Counted from the first letter of the stretch, positions 24,073 to 35,600 are shown. The stretch: 64,000 bases of DNA from Cephalotrichum gorgonifer (GCA_900312665.1 ONZQ02000002.1:1544200-1608199); one strand, 5' to 3'. Numbers and translations are program-made. The notes: generated from the letters alone by a model not told the origin.

Positions 24073-26483
24073 CTAAGCCGGCGGGGGTGGCGGGGGCTGG
24101 TCGCTGGGCGGAGGAGGGGGCGGGGCCTCGCCGGGAGGCGGAGGCGGGACACCACCCGAATACTGCTGAATCAGGGCATTTATCCCAGTCGGAAGACCGG
24201 GTGGTGCACCGCCAGGAGGAGGTGGTGGGGGAGGGGCACCTCCAGGCGGAGGGGGGGGTGGAGGTGGCAGACTGCCGTGGCCACCGGCCATGCCCGGGGG
24301 GGCACCGTAAGCGCCGTAGGCCGGGAAGCCGGGGTAGCCGGACTGGGTGCCGGGTGCTTGGCTCCAGGGGGCAGCGCCGGGAGCAGCACCAGGAGCACCT
24401 CCGTTAGGGGCGGATCCATAACCGTCGCGTCCGTAGCCATCGCGCCCGTAGCCACCATCACGCCCGTAGCCACCGTCGCGCCCGTAGCCGCCGTCTCGCC
24501 CGTAGCCGTCACGTCCTTGGCGGTCACCATTGTGGCGATCGCGATCACCGTTGTAGCGGTGTTCGCCGCCGTGGCGGTCGCCGTTATACTCATCACGTCG
24601 GGGACGATCACGATCTCCTCGGTCGCGTGCCCAGGGAGCCGGCCCACCACCGCCGCCATAACCACCAGCACCGCCACCTTCGCCAGAATCGCCATTCTCG
24701 CGCCTGGTACGCCAGGGCGCGGGGCCACCGGGCGCAGGGGCAGCTTGGCTTGGGCCGGACGGCGGGCCACGCTGCCAGGGCTTGGGACCATCCGCGGCAG
24801 GGCCATCCGCCATGCCAGGGCCGGCCTCAATCCTAGCGGGAGCACCCCCGCCGAGCTCTTGCATGAGTTGCTATTCGAGTTAGCGCATGAGTCCGGGCAA
24901 GTTGGAGGGGGCAAGCCGACGGGATAATGTACATACCTCATACTCGCGGTCGACAGCGTCACCGCCACCGCCACCAGCGCCACGTCCGGGGCCATCGTTG
25001 CGCCAGCTGGCACCCCTCTGCCTGTCGGGACAATCTCTCGCCATGTGGCCGGCGTTCCCGCAGACTCGGCAGATGATGCTAGCCGTGAAGTTGGGCTTGT
25101 CGGGACAGTCGTATTTGCGATGTCCGATGCGGCCACAGTTCTGGCAGGCCTGGTTCTCATCGTCTCGAAGGGTTCCGTTGAGCGCGGCGAGTTCTCTGAG
25201 CTGGTTCCTCTTGAGCTCGTTCTGGCCCTCGGGAATGGAGGCGGCCTGCGAATGAGTTAGTACAACGCGTGGGCAAAAAAATGGGAGGGGGGTAGAGAGG
25301 GTATAAGAACGCACAGTTTCGATGACGTTGTGGATCAGCTTCTTGGCCTTGTTAATCTTCTCCTCGCTCTCGGCCATGATCAAGCAGTGCAGGTCCTCCT
25401 CCTGGTTGCTGGAGTGGGCGGCGTCGGACTTGCCCTTGCCCTCCTTCACTGAGCCCTTGCCGCGAATCGCAATCTTGGCGCCGGAATCCTGTTCCATCTT
25501 CTTTAGAGTGTTGCCACGGGGGCCGATGAGTAGGCCAACTTTTTTGCAGGGAAAGCTAAGTGTTAGTCTTTATAATCAACGGTAGAGCAACGCGAGTCCG
25601 CCCATGCGATGGGCCGGGTACGGAGCGCAACCGCCGGCAAGGCAGAATATCCAGCCGGTTTCAAGCCGGCAGAGTACGGGGCAGGGGGGATTGGTTAGGG
25701 TTAGAGGGTTAGCAATCATACTAAAGTTAATCTCTGGGTAGTCGTTGACAGGCACGTAGACCTTCTCCTGGGTCTTCGTCGGCCTGCGGTAGTCCTGCGG
25801 CGGGTGGTAATTAGGGATGGTCTTCATGGCCTTCTCGATGAGCTTGTGTCGCTCATCCTCGAGCTTCTTGCGGTAACGGTACTCTCGGGTGTTGATTCGG
25901 CGACCCTGGTTGTCGTACTGGGGAGCAGGCGAAGGGGACCTAGTTATAGAGAGGTTAGAGGTGCTGATCACGTATGGCAGGACAGGGCAGGTATATGTAT
26001 GTATGGGGTGGAAAGGGTCGCAGCGTACCTGTCGCCGTCGGCGGGGACAACGTCATCGATGCGGAGCTTCTGGCTAATCTCCTCTATGCGCAGGTGGAGC
26101 GCGTAGGCTTCGAGCTGCTCGCTGGTCATATTGGCGACGATGGCGGTCGGGAGGCCCATGAGGCCAGCGGCTTTGTTGTCTGAGGCATCGCCCCACCTGT
26201 TCCGCTTCTTTCGCCTCTTCGGGCCATCGACTTCGGCTTCGGTCCCTAAAGAGAGAAAAGGTGTAAGCATGCGCTCGAGCTTGTTCCATGTCGACGTCGA
26301 TGTCGCGGTCGCGCGAGACTCACGTCGCTCAGGGCTGCGACCGCGCTTCAGGTCCCTGTCGCCGCCGTCAAATCGGGAAGGAGCTGCGTCGGACTGCGGA
26401 GCACCGTCGCTATCCTGGAATCGTCGCGTCTTTCCCAGGGGGAGGCTGTTGGAGCCGGTTACACCTTGATTTCTCCAAGACAT
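24073..26483 (-). CDS. Branchpoint-bridging protein (SF1/BBP, Msl5)
   Basis: BBP recognises the intron branch-point sequence and bridges to the U2AF homologue in the earliest spliceosomal complex. I predict six exons, 26483-26324, 26245-26029, 25939-25722, 25538-25315, 25245-24937 and 24870-24073, all in phase, giving 641 residues. The order is: a basic N-terminus with RRKKRNRWGD; the helix-hairpin region before the KH domain; the KH-QUA2 domain with the conserved IGPRGNTLKKME and IRGKGSVKEGK; two CCHC knuckles (CQNCGRIGHRKYDC and CRVCGNAGHMARDC) near residues 325-365; and a long Gly/Pro-rich C-terminus. That C-terminus carries a tandem YGRDG repeat (about 24427-24513) and ends in polyproline, a likely binding surface for WW or SH3 partners. 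The acceptor of intron 3 is atypical, an AG after a run of A. Confidence 0.92.
24427..24513 (-). repeat. Tandem YGRDGG-coding repeat in BBP
   Basis: A near-perfect tandem array of about 15-18 base units on the coding strand encodes repeated DGGYGRD or DGYGRD units inside the BBP C-terminus. It is flanked by further Arg/Asp/Gly-rich sequence. Such repeats are prone to length variation and may promote RNA binding or condensation; that function is inferred. Confidence 0.7.
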
Positions 26484-26970
26484 GATGGATAATCAACACG
26501 ATATATGTCTTGAGACCGGGTATGTAAAAACTGTGAGGCGATGATGGAACCAAGGATGCTCCTGGCATGAAATGTGAAATGCGCCCAAGAATAATGTTGC
26601 CTCTCGGGTAATTCTCGGACCCCAGACCTGAAGCTCATGCTCGTGCTTTGATTATGTCAGTGGTGTCCCCACCCATTTGAATGGTTGCCACCACATGCTT
26701 CAGCTCCAGTACATTGTCAAACCAGTGCGAGATTCATCCAAGTTCAAAGTAGTGAGAGGTGAAGATCATAATCCAGACAAACACTTATAGCTCACGCATT
26801 CACCTAATACAAGGTCTTATAACATATAGATAGCGATGGCCATGTCCTTCTCCTTCTACTACTCCTTTGAACAGTTAATCGTTTTTTTTTTTTTTTTTTT
26901 ACTTTTTGCTGGTGATATTATTTTACATTATGTTGATAGCCACATTCTCCATTGTCCATCCTATGATAAC
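26484..26970. promoter_or_regulatory. BBP promoter region with T19 tract
   Basis: This 487-base gap lies upstream of BBP and downstream of the zinc-finger gene, both on the minus strand. It holds the BBP promoter and the zinc-finger 3' untranslated region. A run of 19 T occupies 26882-26900. No gene is supported. Confidence 0.4.
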
Positions 26971-28124
26971 CTACTTGGATGCACGAGAGGTGGCTTGCTC
27001 CAGCAGGCTCAACAGCCTCTCCTCCCTTGCACGCCACGCCTTCATCGCCCTCCCCCTCTCCGCCTCTGCCTCCCGGCGCTTCCACACCTCGGCATCCCTA
27101 TCCCGCCGCATCGCCTCGAGCTCCCCCTCAGCTCCTCGTTCTCCCACCGCAGCGCCCGGCACTCACAGTCCAACTCCCGTGGCCTAGACCCCAGCGCAGC
27201 ATCCTCGTCGACCCGTTTTCTTTTCCCGCCTGTAGAAGGCACGGAAGGGGAGCGACTTGAGGCACGGCTGTCAGAGTCCACACGCCCGTGAACGTCCCTC
27301 AGGTGCTTCATGAAGTTGTCCTTTCGACTGAAGCCCCTGTCCCGTCGCTTACAGGTAGGATCGTCGCAGAACCAGGCGTCCGCCGATCTCTGGCCGTGAA
27401 CCGTCGCGCGGTGTCGCTGGAGGTCGTTCTTTGTGCCGAATTTAGTAGCGCATGCGGAGCAGGTAAAACGGCGGGAGTGTCTGGCGGTGTGCTTCCTGGG
27501 TTGGGGAGGTCAGCGGTGCGTAAAGGGGGTTAAGCGGGGAGAGAGAGAGCGAGCTTACTTCATGTCGTTCACGGACTTGAAGACCTTGGATTCGCAGCCA
27601 GGTTGATCACACGTGAGCTCCGGGAAGTCCCCTTCTCCAACGCCCACGGGGCTGCCGTGTCCAGTAAATGCCGGTGGAGAGGTGGAAGGTGGCGGTGTGC
27701 TCATAACTACTGAGGCCGGGAGGCTGCTGCCCGCCCCCGTTGGCTCAGGTGCTGCCTCTAACCCAGGAGGGGAGACTATCTGCAACGTGTCAAGTGACGT
27801 CGAGTCTGCAGATGTCCTAAACCCAAAGTCCAGCTCCGAGAATAGTGCGGGCTCCCGATCTAGAGGACCCGCGATCGCGGGCGCGGACTTGCCGACATTC
27901 CCTCCCGCGAATACCTCCATGGACCAACCTCCTTCAAAGTCCTGCTCATCGGGAGTGTAAGCGCCCCCGGACAGTAACGGCGACCCCTGGATCCAGGGAT
28001 CGAATGCGCGAGTCGGGAGAGGAGTCGAATAGTCCAGCAAGCCGTCCCAGTTCATCAACGAGCCATCACTTTCCAGGTCCGGCAGGGAAGGTGTCCCTTG
28101 GTACTGCTGCGGAGCGCTGGCCAT
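26971..28124 (-). pseudogene. C2H2 zinc-finger protein with coiled-coil tail, apparent one-base frameshift
   Basis: This is a putative transcription factor. Exon 1 runs 28124-27559 from the first ATG and exon 2 begins at 27495, with a 63-base GT-AG intron inside the first finger. An acidic, Pro/Ser-rich region of about 170 residues precedes three zinc fingers: C-x4-C-x12-H-x3-H, C-x2-C-x12-H-x4-H, and a longer third with C-x4-C and H-x4-H. A basic KRKR segment and the start of a coiled coil (RALRWENEEL) follow. At the five-C run 27123-27127 the frame breaks: the current frame gives Arg/Gly-rich sequence to a stop near 27042, while the next frame continues a heptad-like Glu/Arg/Leu helix to a stop at 26971. 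I therefore list it as broken; an assembly error in the homopolymer is equally possible. Exon 1 may not be the true 5' end (see the membrane-protein entry). Confidence 0.6.
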
Positions 28125-28220
28125 AAGCAGACCTGGAAGAGGTCTGAGCTGGTGCTGAGCCTCAGGCTCTTCGGCCACTTCACCTCAACCCCAGCGTTAG
28201 ATTTACTTTTTATCACTAAA

Positions 28221-28727
28221 TCAAGATGGAAATGACCCACCTCGCGACTCTGCACTCGTACGTCGCTCCGTCCGCTGACCATAAAACATCCAGCAGACGC
28301 CCCACAGAACCACCAGTGCGGGCCATATGGACCACGGCATCGTCGTGCAGAGGTGCCGCAGGTTATTCGGGAACTCGAAGAAGAAGAGCCTAGACAGGAA
28401 GAGCGCGAAGAGGTTCAGTAAACGGAGAAGCATCTGGATTATCCGGCTCATCGTCTGTAACCTGAGCGCCTCCGTCCTTTCCCGCCCGAGCTCTTCTTCT
28501 TCGGGCTGGTCCCTCTGGGCACCTCCATCCGGGGACGAGCTCGTGGGAGGCGCGCGCAGGAGTTCCCTTTGAAGCTGCAACGCTGCATCGACGGCTAAAC
28601 GTCGCTCTTCTTTAGGTTAGCGGTCGGACTATTTGGGGGGTCCCTAGATGGGGAGTCACACACCCTCGTAGATAGACGCGATGTTCCGTCTCCCGACCGA
28701 CCTGCCAACCCCGGGCAGCAGTTCCAT
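28221..28727 (-). CDS. Small hydrophobic membrane protein, or N-terminal exons of the adjoining C2H2 gene
   Basis: I predict two exons, 28727-28664 and 28609-28221, joined across a 54-base GT-AG intron with a CTAAC branch close to the acceptor, giving 150 residues. The start MELLPGVGR leads into an Arg/Glu-rich region. Two hydrophobic segments follow: one of about 20 residues from MSRIIQMLLRLLNLF onward, and a second, WPALVVLWGVCWMFYG, near the C-terminus. I do not recognise the family. The stop lies only 96 bases before the ATG of the zinc-finger gene on the same strand. A GTGGGT donor at 28240, a CTAAC and an in-phase acceptor at 28184 (or 28178) would instead fuse the two frames. In that case this is the transmembrane N-terminus of the zinc-finger protein. 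Confidence 0.45.
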
Positions 28728-29656
28728 GCCGGCTCGTAAGACGACGGGCAAGGCCCAGCCCGGGAGATGATAAGTTGACATGGCTTCTGAGGCGGAATGT
28801 CACACAATTCGGGAATGACGCCGGTGAAACAGGATAGGATCCGACAATTCCTACGAATTGCGGAGCACTGTATTTTTTATAATACGAGTACGTCGCTGAA
28901 CGTACGTTGAGGCGCTCGATTCATGGTACGCCTCAATCCAGCTACAAATGCCCCTCCCTCACGCTGACTCACTAGCATGCATTCCCACCCTTGAGTACAT
29001 ATACAATGTACCGACGAATGGATGCCTATTTCGACTTTGAGGCGGAATTTGAGGCGGACCCACCCCCAACAAAAAACAAGGCGTATGATAATACCATATG
29101 TCAAATACCACTGCCACACACTACTACTCGACCCTGCCGCCAGGGGAAGGGAGCTCCATGGCCTTCCTGGTTTCTGAGCTGGTTCGGCAATCATTTGTGA
29201 CCTGCATACTCCCCGCCTTGGTACTTAGCTGCTGTTGTTCGCCTCACTCTCCACAGCTCTCAACTCGGTTACTATTATTCCCTGTCAACCCTGCCTCCGA
29301 TACAAATATTAGGCTCTCCTCACGTCATGAGTACCTTACAGGGACGCTTGACCTCACGCATAAAACAACCGTGTTCAGGCGGGATGCGCGGGGGTACTAG
29401 CCTGTCAAAGTGTATTCGTACCCGTACTGGAGGCTATGCACAGGTGTGCAAAAGAGGGCATCGTTCAGCGAACTATTGAACTGCGCCCTCCCCGCTAACA
29501 CTAACGGCTACAACAACCGCAAACGGCGATGACAAAATCTATCAATTCGTCAAGCATTAAGCGATATTTTTTTCTCTTCATTAATATCACAGCTGCATAG
29601 AACTAACAAACCAGGTCACCACCTCTCCCCCTCTCGCCTTACTTACACTTTCTACA
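28728..29656. other. Intergenic, no supported gene
   Basis: This gap lies upstream of the membrane-protein exons and downstream of the glutathione transferase, both on the minus strand. GTAC-type words occur near 28884-28912 and 28994-29012. AT-rich sequence near 29560-29620 is probably the transferase 3' region. No gene is supported. Confidence 0.4.
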
Positions 29657-30854
29657 TCATTTCTTCTGCGCGTCCTCAGCCATCCCCTGCTGCACCCACG
29701 CCCTCGTCTCCGCCGCGACCTTCTCCTTCTCCTCCTCGGTGAGCGGCTTCTTGTCGGGGGTTGGCACGTTGAACCCCCTCTGCACGGCCTCGCGGGCCTT
29801 GACTCGCTCGAGCCAGGCGGCGACCTTTGGGAAGTCGTCGAAGGGGACGCCGGCCCAGTCTAAGAAGGTGGGTCAGTGGGGCTTTGTTGCCTGGAGAAGA
29901 AGCTCTCTGTCTGCCTACCGTGGGAGTTGGCCCATCCGACGATGGAGATGTCGGCAATGGTGAGCTTGTCGCCGACGATGAAACCCGACGTCGACTTCTC
30001 GAGCTGGGTCTCAAGGACGCGGTAGAGGCGGCGGGCCTCGTTCGTGTAGCGGTTGATGCCGTACTCGATCGTCTCTGGGGCGTATCCTGACGGGTGTGTT
30101 AGGGTTGCTCGTCTCCTTACTGCGTCGTAGTCTATTATCTCTTTCCCGCCTTCACTTACTCTTGAAATGGTTGGCTTGTCTACGCTGCTAGTTAGCCCCG
30201 TTTCCGTCAGAGCAAGTTCAGCGGGCAGAGCACACATACCCTTGCATGGGACCGAGTCCACCCATTTGCCACATGAGCTGTTAAGGGCCAATGGTTAGCT
30301 AGTTAACTGGGTGGTCATGGAACCGCCTTGAAGCCAGGGAAACTCACCCAGTTGTTCACCTCCCAGTACTCCCGCGACCCGTAGGGATATGACAGCTTGT
30401 TATCCTTGTCGTACCGGTCGACGAGGTACTGCAGGATCGACCCGCTCTCAAACAGGCGGATGGGCTTCCCGTCGGTAAAGGTATCCGTGAGGGCGGGGAT
30501 CCTCCCATTGGGGTTAATCTCAAGGAACCATGGCTCCTATTTACTCGGACTTTACCGTTAACCCTCTACTCGTCGGATGTCTTGATTCCACATACATGGA
30601 TGGAGCAAAAAGGGGGGGGGGATTCACCTTCTGCGTGTTCTTGCTCAGAACGATGGGCGTCACCTAGATCTGGCGGTTAGTTATGACCTCATATAATCCC
30701 GGGCTACAACACTACGTGTACGTGTAAGGGTAGTGAGTGATTGTGTGTGTGCCCGCACCTTGTACTCCAGCCCGAGCTCCTCCAACAGGATAGACACCTT
30801 GACGCCGTTGGGCGTGCCGGTGGTGTAAAGGTGGATGTCAGTCTTGGTGGCCAT
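29657..30854 (-). CDS. Glutathione S-transferase, Ure2-like
   Basis: This cytosolic enzyme conjugates glutathione to electrophiles or reduces peroxides in detoxification. I predict seven exons, 30854-30759, 30663-30628, 30536-30348, 30277-30240, 30179-30160, 30086-29919 and 29859-29657, all in phase, giving 249 residues, a normal length for the family. The N-terminal thioredoxin-like domain begins near residue 5 (DIHLYTTGTPNGVKV) and holds the Ure2-type stretch NPNGRIPAL followed by FESGSILQYL, which contacts glutathione. The C-terminal helical domain contains NEARRLYRVLETQL and the GDKLTIADIS signature. There is no prion-type Asn-rich extension, so a detoxification role is likelier than Ure2-like nitrogen control. 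Exon 5 is only 20 bases. Confidence 0.9.
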
Positions 30855-31725
30855 TTTGATGTGACGTGCAATTCCCGCGAGACGACTGGTCATGAGCAGC
30901 AAACAGGATACAGAAGAGGTAGTGTGTATGTACACGGTAGAGGAGAAGACAGAACAGGTGGTGATACTAGCTCGGAATCAACGTTCAAGTTGGGAGGGGC
31001 TACAGAGGAGTTTAAATACGAGTATCCTAGAAGTACCTACCCCTCAAAACAACCTTCTTCCCAGCGTGATTACGAGAGTGCGGGGGAGGCGCGACGGCGA
31101 TTATAAACCACACTCGGTTACTCCGAATGTGCGAGATGATTAGAAATTCGGAGCTGCTTATTAACTTCGGAGTTTCGGGCAAGACATCATCATGATCGGA
31201 TGCTTGTCTTACAGTAAGTAGTCAATGGAATCCAGGGCTGCACAAGTGTCAATACTACGACCTCGCGGCCCGCATTGGGAAGGTGATATAAAACCATCGC
31301 AGTTATACGATAACATGCTTCGAGACGAAGCTTCGTGATCCTTGTGAGATCTTTACCTGTGCTCGGGTAAGCACGAGGGAGACCATCCGAGTGAGATACG
31401 GTGCTTATACATGACTAATCATCTGGTACCAACATGCCTACTGTTAAGAGCAAGGTCCTACGATTGGCAGCTCCGGGAAACATGGCAACAGTCCGTCGCT
31501 TTACGTTTTCTTCCTTTGGAATCATCCGCTTACGAACACGATTCTAGACGAGGACTGCAAAATGATAACGCCTAGCTGTGAACTATCTTCTTCGCCGTCA
31601 CTTACACCAGAAAGTCATGCTGGCAAAGCTATGTGCAGATGGATGTCAAAGACCACCACGTGACACATGCAGAACCCATATAAGTCAGCTTTGGAAGTCA
31701 AGAGTCCATCGAATCAAATTCCATC
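30855..31725. other. Intergenic between glutathione transferase and tRNA
   Basis: This stretch holds the promoter region of the minus-strand glutathione transferase and the upstream flank of the initiator tRNA. TACTCCGAATG and GTAC-type words occur near 31017-31125. No gene is supported. Confidence 0.4.
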
Positions 31726-31797
31726 AGCATTGTAGCTCAGAGGTAGAGCACTGGGCTCATAACCCAGGGGTCCTAGGATCGACACCTAGCAATGCTA
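31726..31797 (+). tRNA. Initiator tRNA-Met (CAT), copy 1
   Basis: The 72 bases fold fully: a 7-bp acceptor stem (AGCATTG with CAATGCT) plus discriminator A, a GCTC/GAGC D stem, a CTGGG/CCCAG anticodon stem with loop CTCATAA (anticodon CAT), a 5-base variable loop, and a CTAGG/CCTAG T stem. Initiator features are the A1-U72 end pair, three G-C pairs flanking the anticodon loop, and a T loop ATCGACA with A54 and A60 instead of the usual TTC. There is no intron. A T6 run at 31804-31809 is the likely Pol III terminator. An identical copy lies inverted at 40710-40781. Confidence 0.95.
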
Positions 31798-32687
31798 CAT
31801 TTATTTTTTAACTTGATATTTTTGCTACTTCCTCTTCTTATCTCAGATGAACGCAGGATCCATCAGCAGCTGCTGCAAATGTTCCCAACTCAGATCCCGT
31901 CCTTTCCAAGTGTTAAATCCGCACCACAATTCCGCGTACTTTAGCCCGGGTTCGAGCAAGCTGGGTTGATAGGACCCATCCCCCATGCCAGTCACGAACA
32001 ACTTCTACGAATGTACAGCCCAGGAAAGCCAAATAACTTTTAAGAAATTATAACGAATTTATATTCCCGCCTCTATCTCATCAACATTACTACATTCCTG
32101 CGCCACACATCATTCGTAGGTTCATCCCGCAAGGCATCACGTCCCCTTCCACCCTCGTGCCTCTCCTGACGCTCCCTCCGCCAAGAACTCCGATCCGTCC
32201 CCAGGCAGGTATATCAACCACATGACTGTTATACAAAAGTGTCCACCCGCACCCCCCTCCCCTTTCTCTCGTTCGTTACCAAGGTATTGCAAACCCCGCA
32301 GAATAACTTGGCGTCGTATATGAGCCAAGATCGGTTGCGCAGCTTCTTACTAGGGAGCGCAGGTCGTACCGGTCCGGTCAACGGCGAATCCCGACCAGCG
32401 CCCGAGGTATATCCTATGAGCCAAAGAACCGTAGACATGCAGAATGACAAAGAAAAAAAAAAGGAGTGGTATAGCCCAAAATTCCAAAACGCCATACACC
32501 GTGCCATGGAGACGCTGTTCAGACCCCCACCAAAAGCAACACTCCTGGCCCGGCCCGATACACCCACCTCCCGGTATCGGCAAAAAAGTCGACTGATCCG
32601 AGCTCCGCGGCCGCGTCGACCGCCTCAAGCACCACCTTGTATCTTGTATGACGAGCTCGACGTCGGGGTTGCCAGGCGTTAACCCCA
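31798..32687. other. tRNA terminator and downstream region of the Clr5 gene
   Basis: The first bases hold the Pol III terminator. The rest is the probable 3' region of the minus-strand Clr5-domain gene. No gene is supported. Confidence 0.4.
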
Positions 32688-35600
32688 TCATATATACCTC
32701 CCTCCCATGCCCAGCGATGATTGTTCCATCGCTGCGGCCCACGCGTCCCTCGCATCTGGCACTGACACGTGCTCCGTTGTATGCATGTCCTCCTCGTAGT
32801 AAAACACGACATTTACCCTCACGTGCCGCTTCAGAAGCTCCCTCACGGTGTCGTACCTCTCCTTGCACCTGGTCGCCCACGGCGCCTTGACAGCATCATG
32901 CACGCAGTACGTGTTTCCATCCGCACTCCTAGTGAGGGTCGCCCGCTGACAATCCTTCAGCGCGTCCCAGAGTGCCACCGTTTCGGCCCTCGTCGCGTCC
33001 GCGTCGGGGTCGGCTCCATACATCAGTTGGATGAGCGCATATCGGAGCGCGAAGGCCTCGGCGCTGTCTGTCCCCTCCTTGGATTCGACCGATTGCTTGA
33101 AGGATTGGAGCTCCGCAATGACGCTCTCAAGCCGCTCCTTGTTTATCAGGTTGTAGGATAGAGCCAGATCGATCCACGCCCTGGCAACGTAAGGGTGGCG
33201 TCGGCTGTAGATTGATTCAAGCTCGTCGGCGGCCGTCGGTATACAACCCCACACTAGATCCGATAGGGTGACCGGCCCATGCTTCTGTTGAACCTCGTAC
33301 AGAGTGGAGAATATCTGCCGAAGCGGGTGTGCGCGGTCAAAGTTGGTCGTCGCGTACGCTGCGAGATACTTCGAAAGTGCCGTCGTCATCCCTGGATCCC
33401 GCCGCACCATGGCCAGCAATACCTCCGAGATTCCCTGCGGCGACAGCTTCGCCAGGTCCACCTCCAGCTGCTTAAAGGCGCCGATGAGATCAACTTCCTC
33501 TCCCGCTCCGCCTGCTTCCATCCTCCGGCTCGCCCCATACAGGAGTTCGCTGGATCCCGCACCCCACAGCATGATTGTTGACCACCCTACCGTCGATTTC
33601 GTGTCTAGCTCCGACTGGCGACAGTGCAAGAACGCTTTCCTGATGTTTCCAACAACAGCCTCCTGCGCTCGGAGCAGGTCTGGTGAACGCAGATAGCCCG
33701 GAACGGGAGGCGGCGTCGGGGTACGGCATCGGACGTACGCCGGCAGATCGGCAGGCGTTTCAAAGTCAACCAGATCATACTCCGTCACACCTTTCCTCTT
33801 CAGATATGTCCCCAGGTTGATTACTCGACCGTTCCGCACAAACTCCGTCACCTTCCCCCTGGCGTCGCGCTGGAACTTCATCGACAGCAGTTTCTTGACC
33901 TCCTCCTCCGTGTTGTTCTTGACGAATCCCCATTGCGAGAATCTGGTCTTGTACATCTTGGGACTGCGTATTGTGAGCGGGGGGGACTAGTACTAATAAG
34001 GAGAGGTTTGGGGGACCTACGTCGCTTGGAAGCCATGGTTTTCCGCCATCACCCGAATCACCTCTTTCAAGGGCTTTCGCTCTTCAAGATACAAATGACG
34101 GATCGTTGGCTTGACGGCTTCCCACGCTTCGACGGGAACTTGTTCCCGTGAAGGCCTGGCGCCTTGTTGAGGTCGTACAGGTAGAGGAGGGGGGTTCTGC
34201 GCATCGAGAGGGAGCTTGTTAGAAAGATGGTTAGGCGAGAGAGAATGAATGACAGGAAGACGTACGGGAGAGGCGGCGGACAGGGTACCCTGGATCGGGC
34301 TGGCAACGGAGGAGGGCATTATGTCAGGCGAGGTTATCGACATGTCAGTGTTGGGCGGCTGAGGTGACGGAGCTCTATCCGTTTGGATCCTGAGGCCGGA
34401 CTGGGAGTGAGGAAGAAATGATGCATTCGGCGTGGATGAGATTGATGACGATTGTTGATGGGTGTGGCTGATGACGGGTTTCGGTGTCGTCGGCACTGGT
34501 GGCTTCCAGATATTGAAACCGGGAGTAGAGGTACTTCCAGCTGTGTTCTGTTGTCTTAGGAAGGCCTTCTTCGCTGGCCGGGCTGGGGGCTGCCCATGAG
34601 CACGTCGTTGTTGGAGCTGTGGTTGATGTGATTGATGTGGTTGTGATTGGTGTTGTTGGTGTTGGTGTTGTTGATATTCAGGTTGCAATTGAGGTGGCTG
34701 CTGATGAGCATGAGATGAAAAGTATCCTTGGCCAGCAAAGTCCATCGGCGTATCAACCACGCTACTCCTCGGCGCGGGCGAAATGGAATTGAACTGCGCC
34801 GTATCGGCCGACGGCTCCTGCTTGACGAAAACACTCAAGTCCCCCCAGGTATCTATAGATGCCGCGGCAGACATATGGGCGAACTGGGAGTGCGTGGAGT
34901 GCTGGTTGGCCAGTGAGTTCATAGAGTTAAAGGGGTCAAGGCCCTGAAAATGGTCCGTAGGTGAGCCGACGAATGAAGATGCCTCCTTTCCATCCATCCC
35001 CAGGCTTGCGTAAGTGTCCACCCCTGATTGCGGCTGCATCGGGCTCGTAACCCCACCCCCTGGCGACATGTGGTCGAACGGGGTCAAGGGCGGGTTATCG
35101 CCCATGGAGGTACCGAAGTGGACAAGGTCGCCGTAAGGGTCGGCCGAGGGGCTTTGCACTGGACTCAGTACTCGCGGTGCTGAGAAGTCCATGCTGCCAA
35201 ACGGAGACGTCGGCGTCCCGATGATTGGACTCGCAGCAGAACCCCCGAAGCTGTCCATCATATGCATCGGTCGCGCCGCCCTGTTCGGGTTATTGACAAA
35301 GCCAAAGGGAGATGATGGCCCTTCGAAGTGTCCGGTAGAGGGCGACAGGGTGTCGATGTTCGAATAGAGGCTTGACGATACATTTCCGGCACGCCCAGGT
35401 CGCATCCCTCCACCAACATTGCTAGCCTGTCTCCTTAGCGGCCTCGGCATATCCATCGCACCCGGTATCGTGCGAAACGGAGACATGGGGGCGTCTGCTA
35501 CGTGTGAGCCGGGAGTCGCGGTACTCGTATTCACATGCGCATCCCCGGCTTGGACGGCCATAGGACTCGCAACACGTAGTGCGCTGTGGCCCTGTTGTCC

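Noticed and set aside
24046..25160. Long frames on both strands other than BBP (293 and 326 codons)
   Set aside because: They overlap the repetitive Gly/Pro-coding part of BBP and are by-products of its codon bias.
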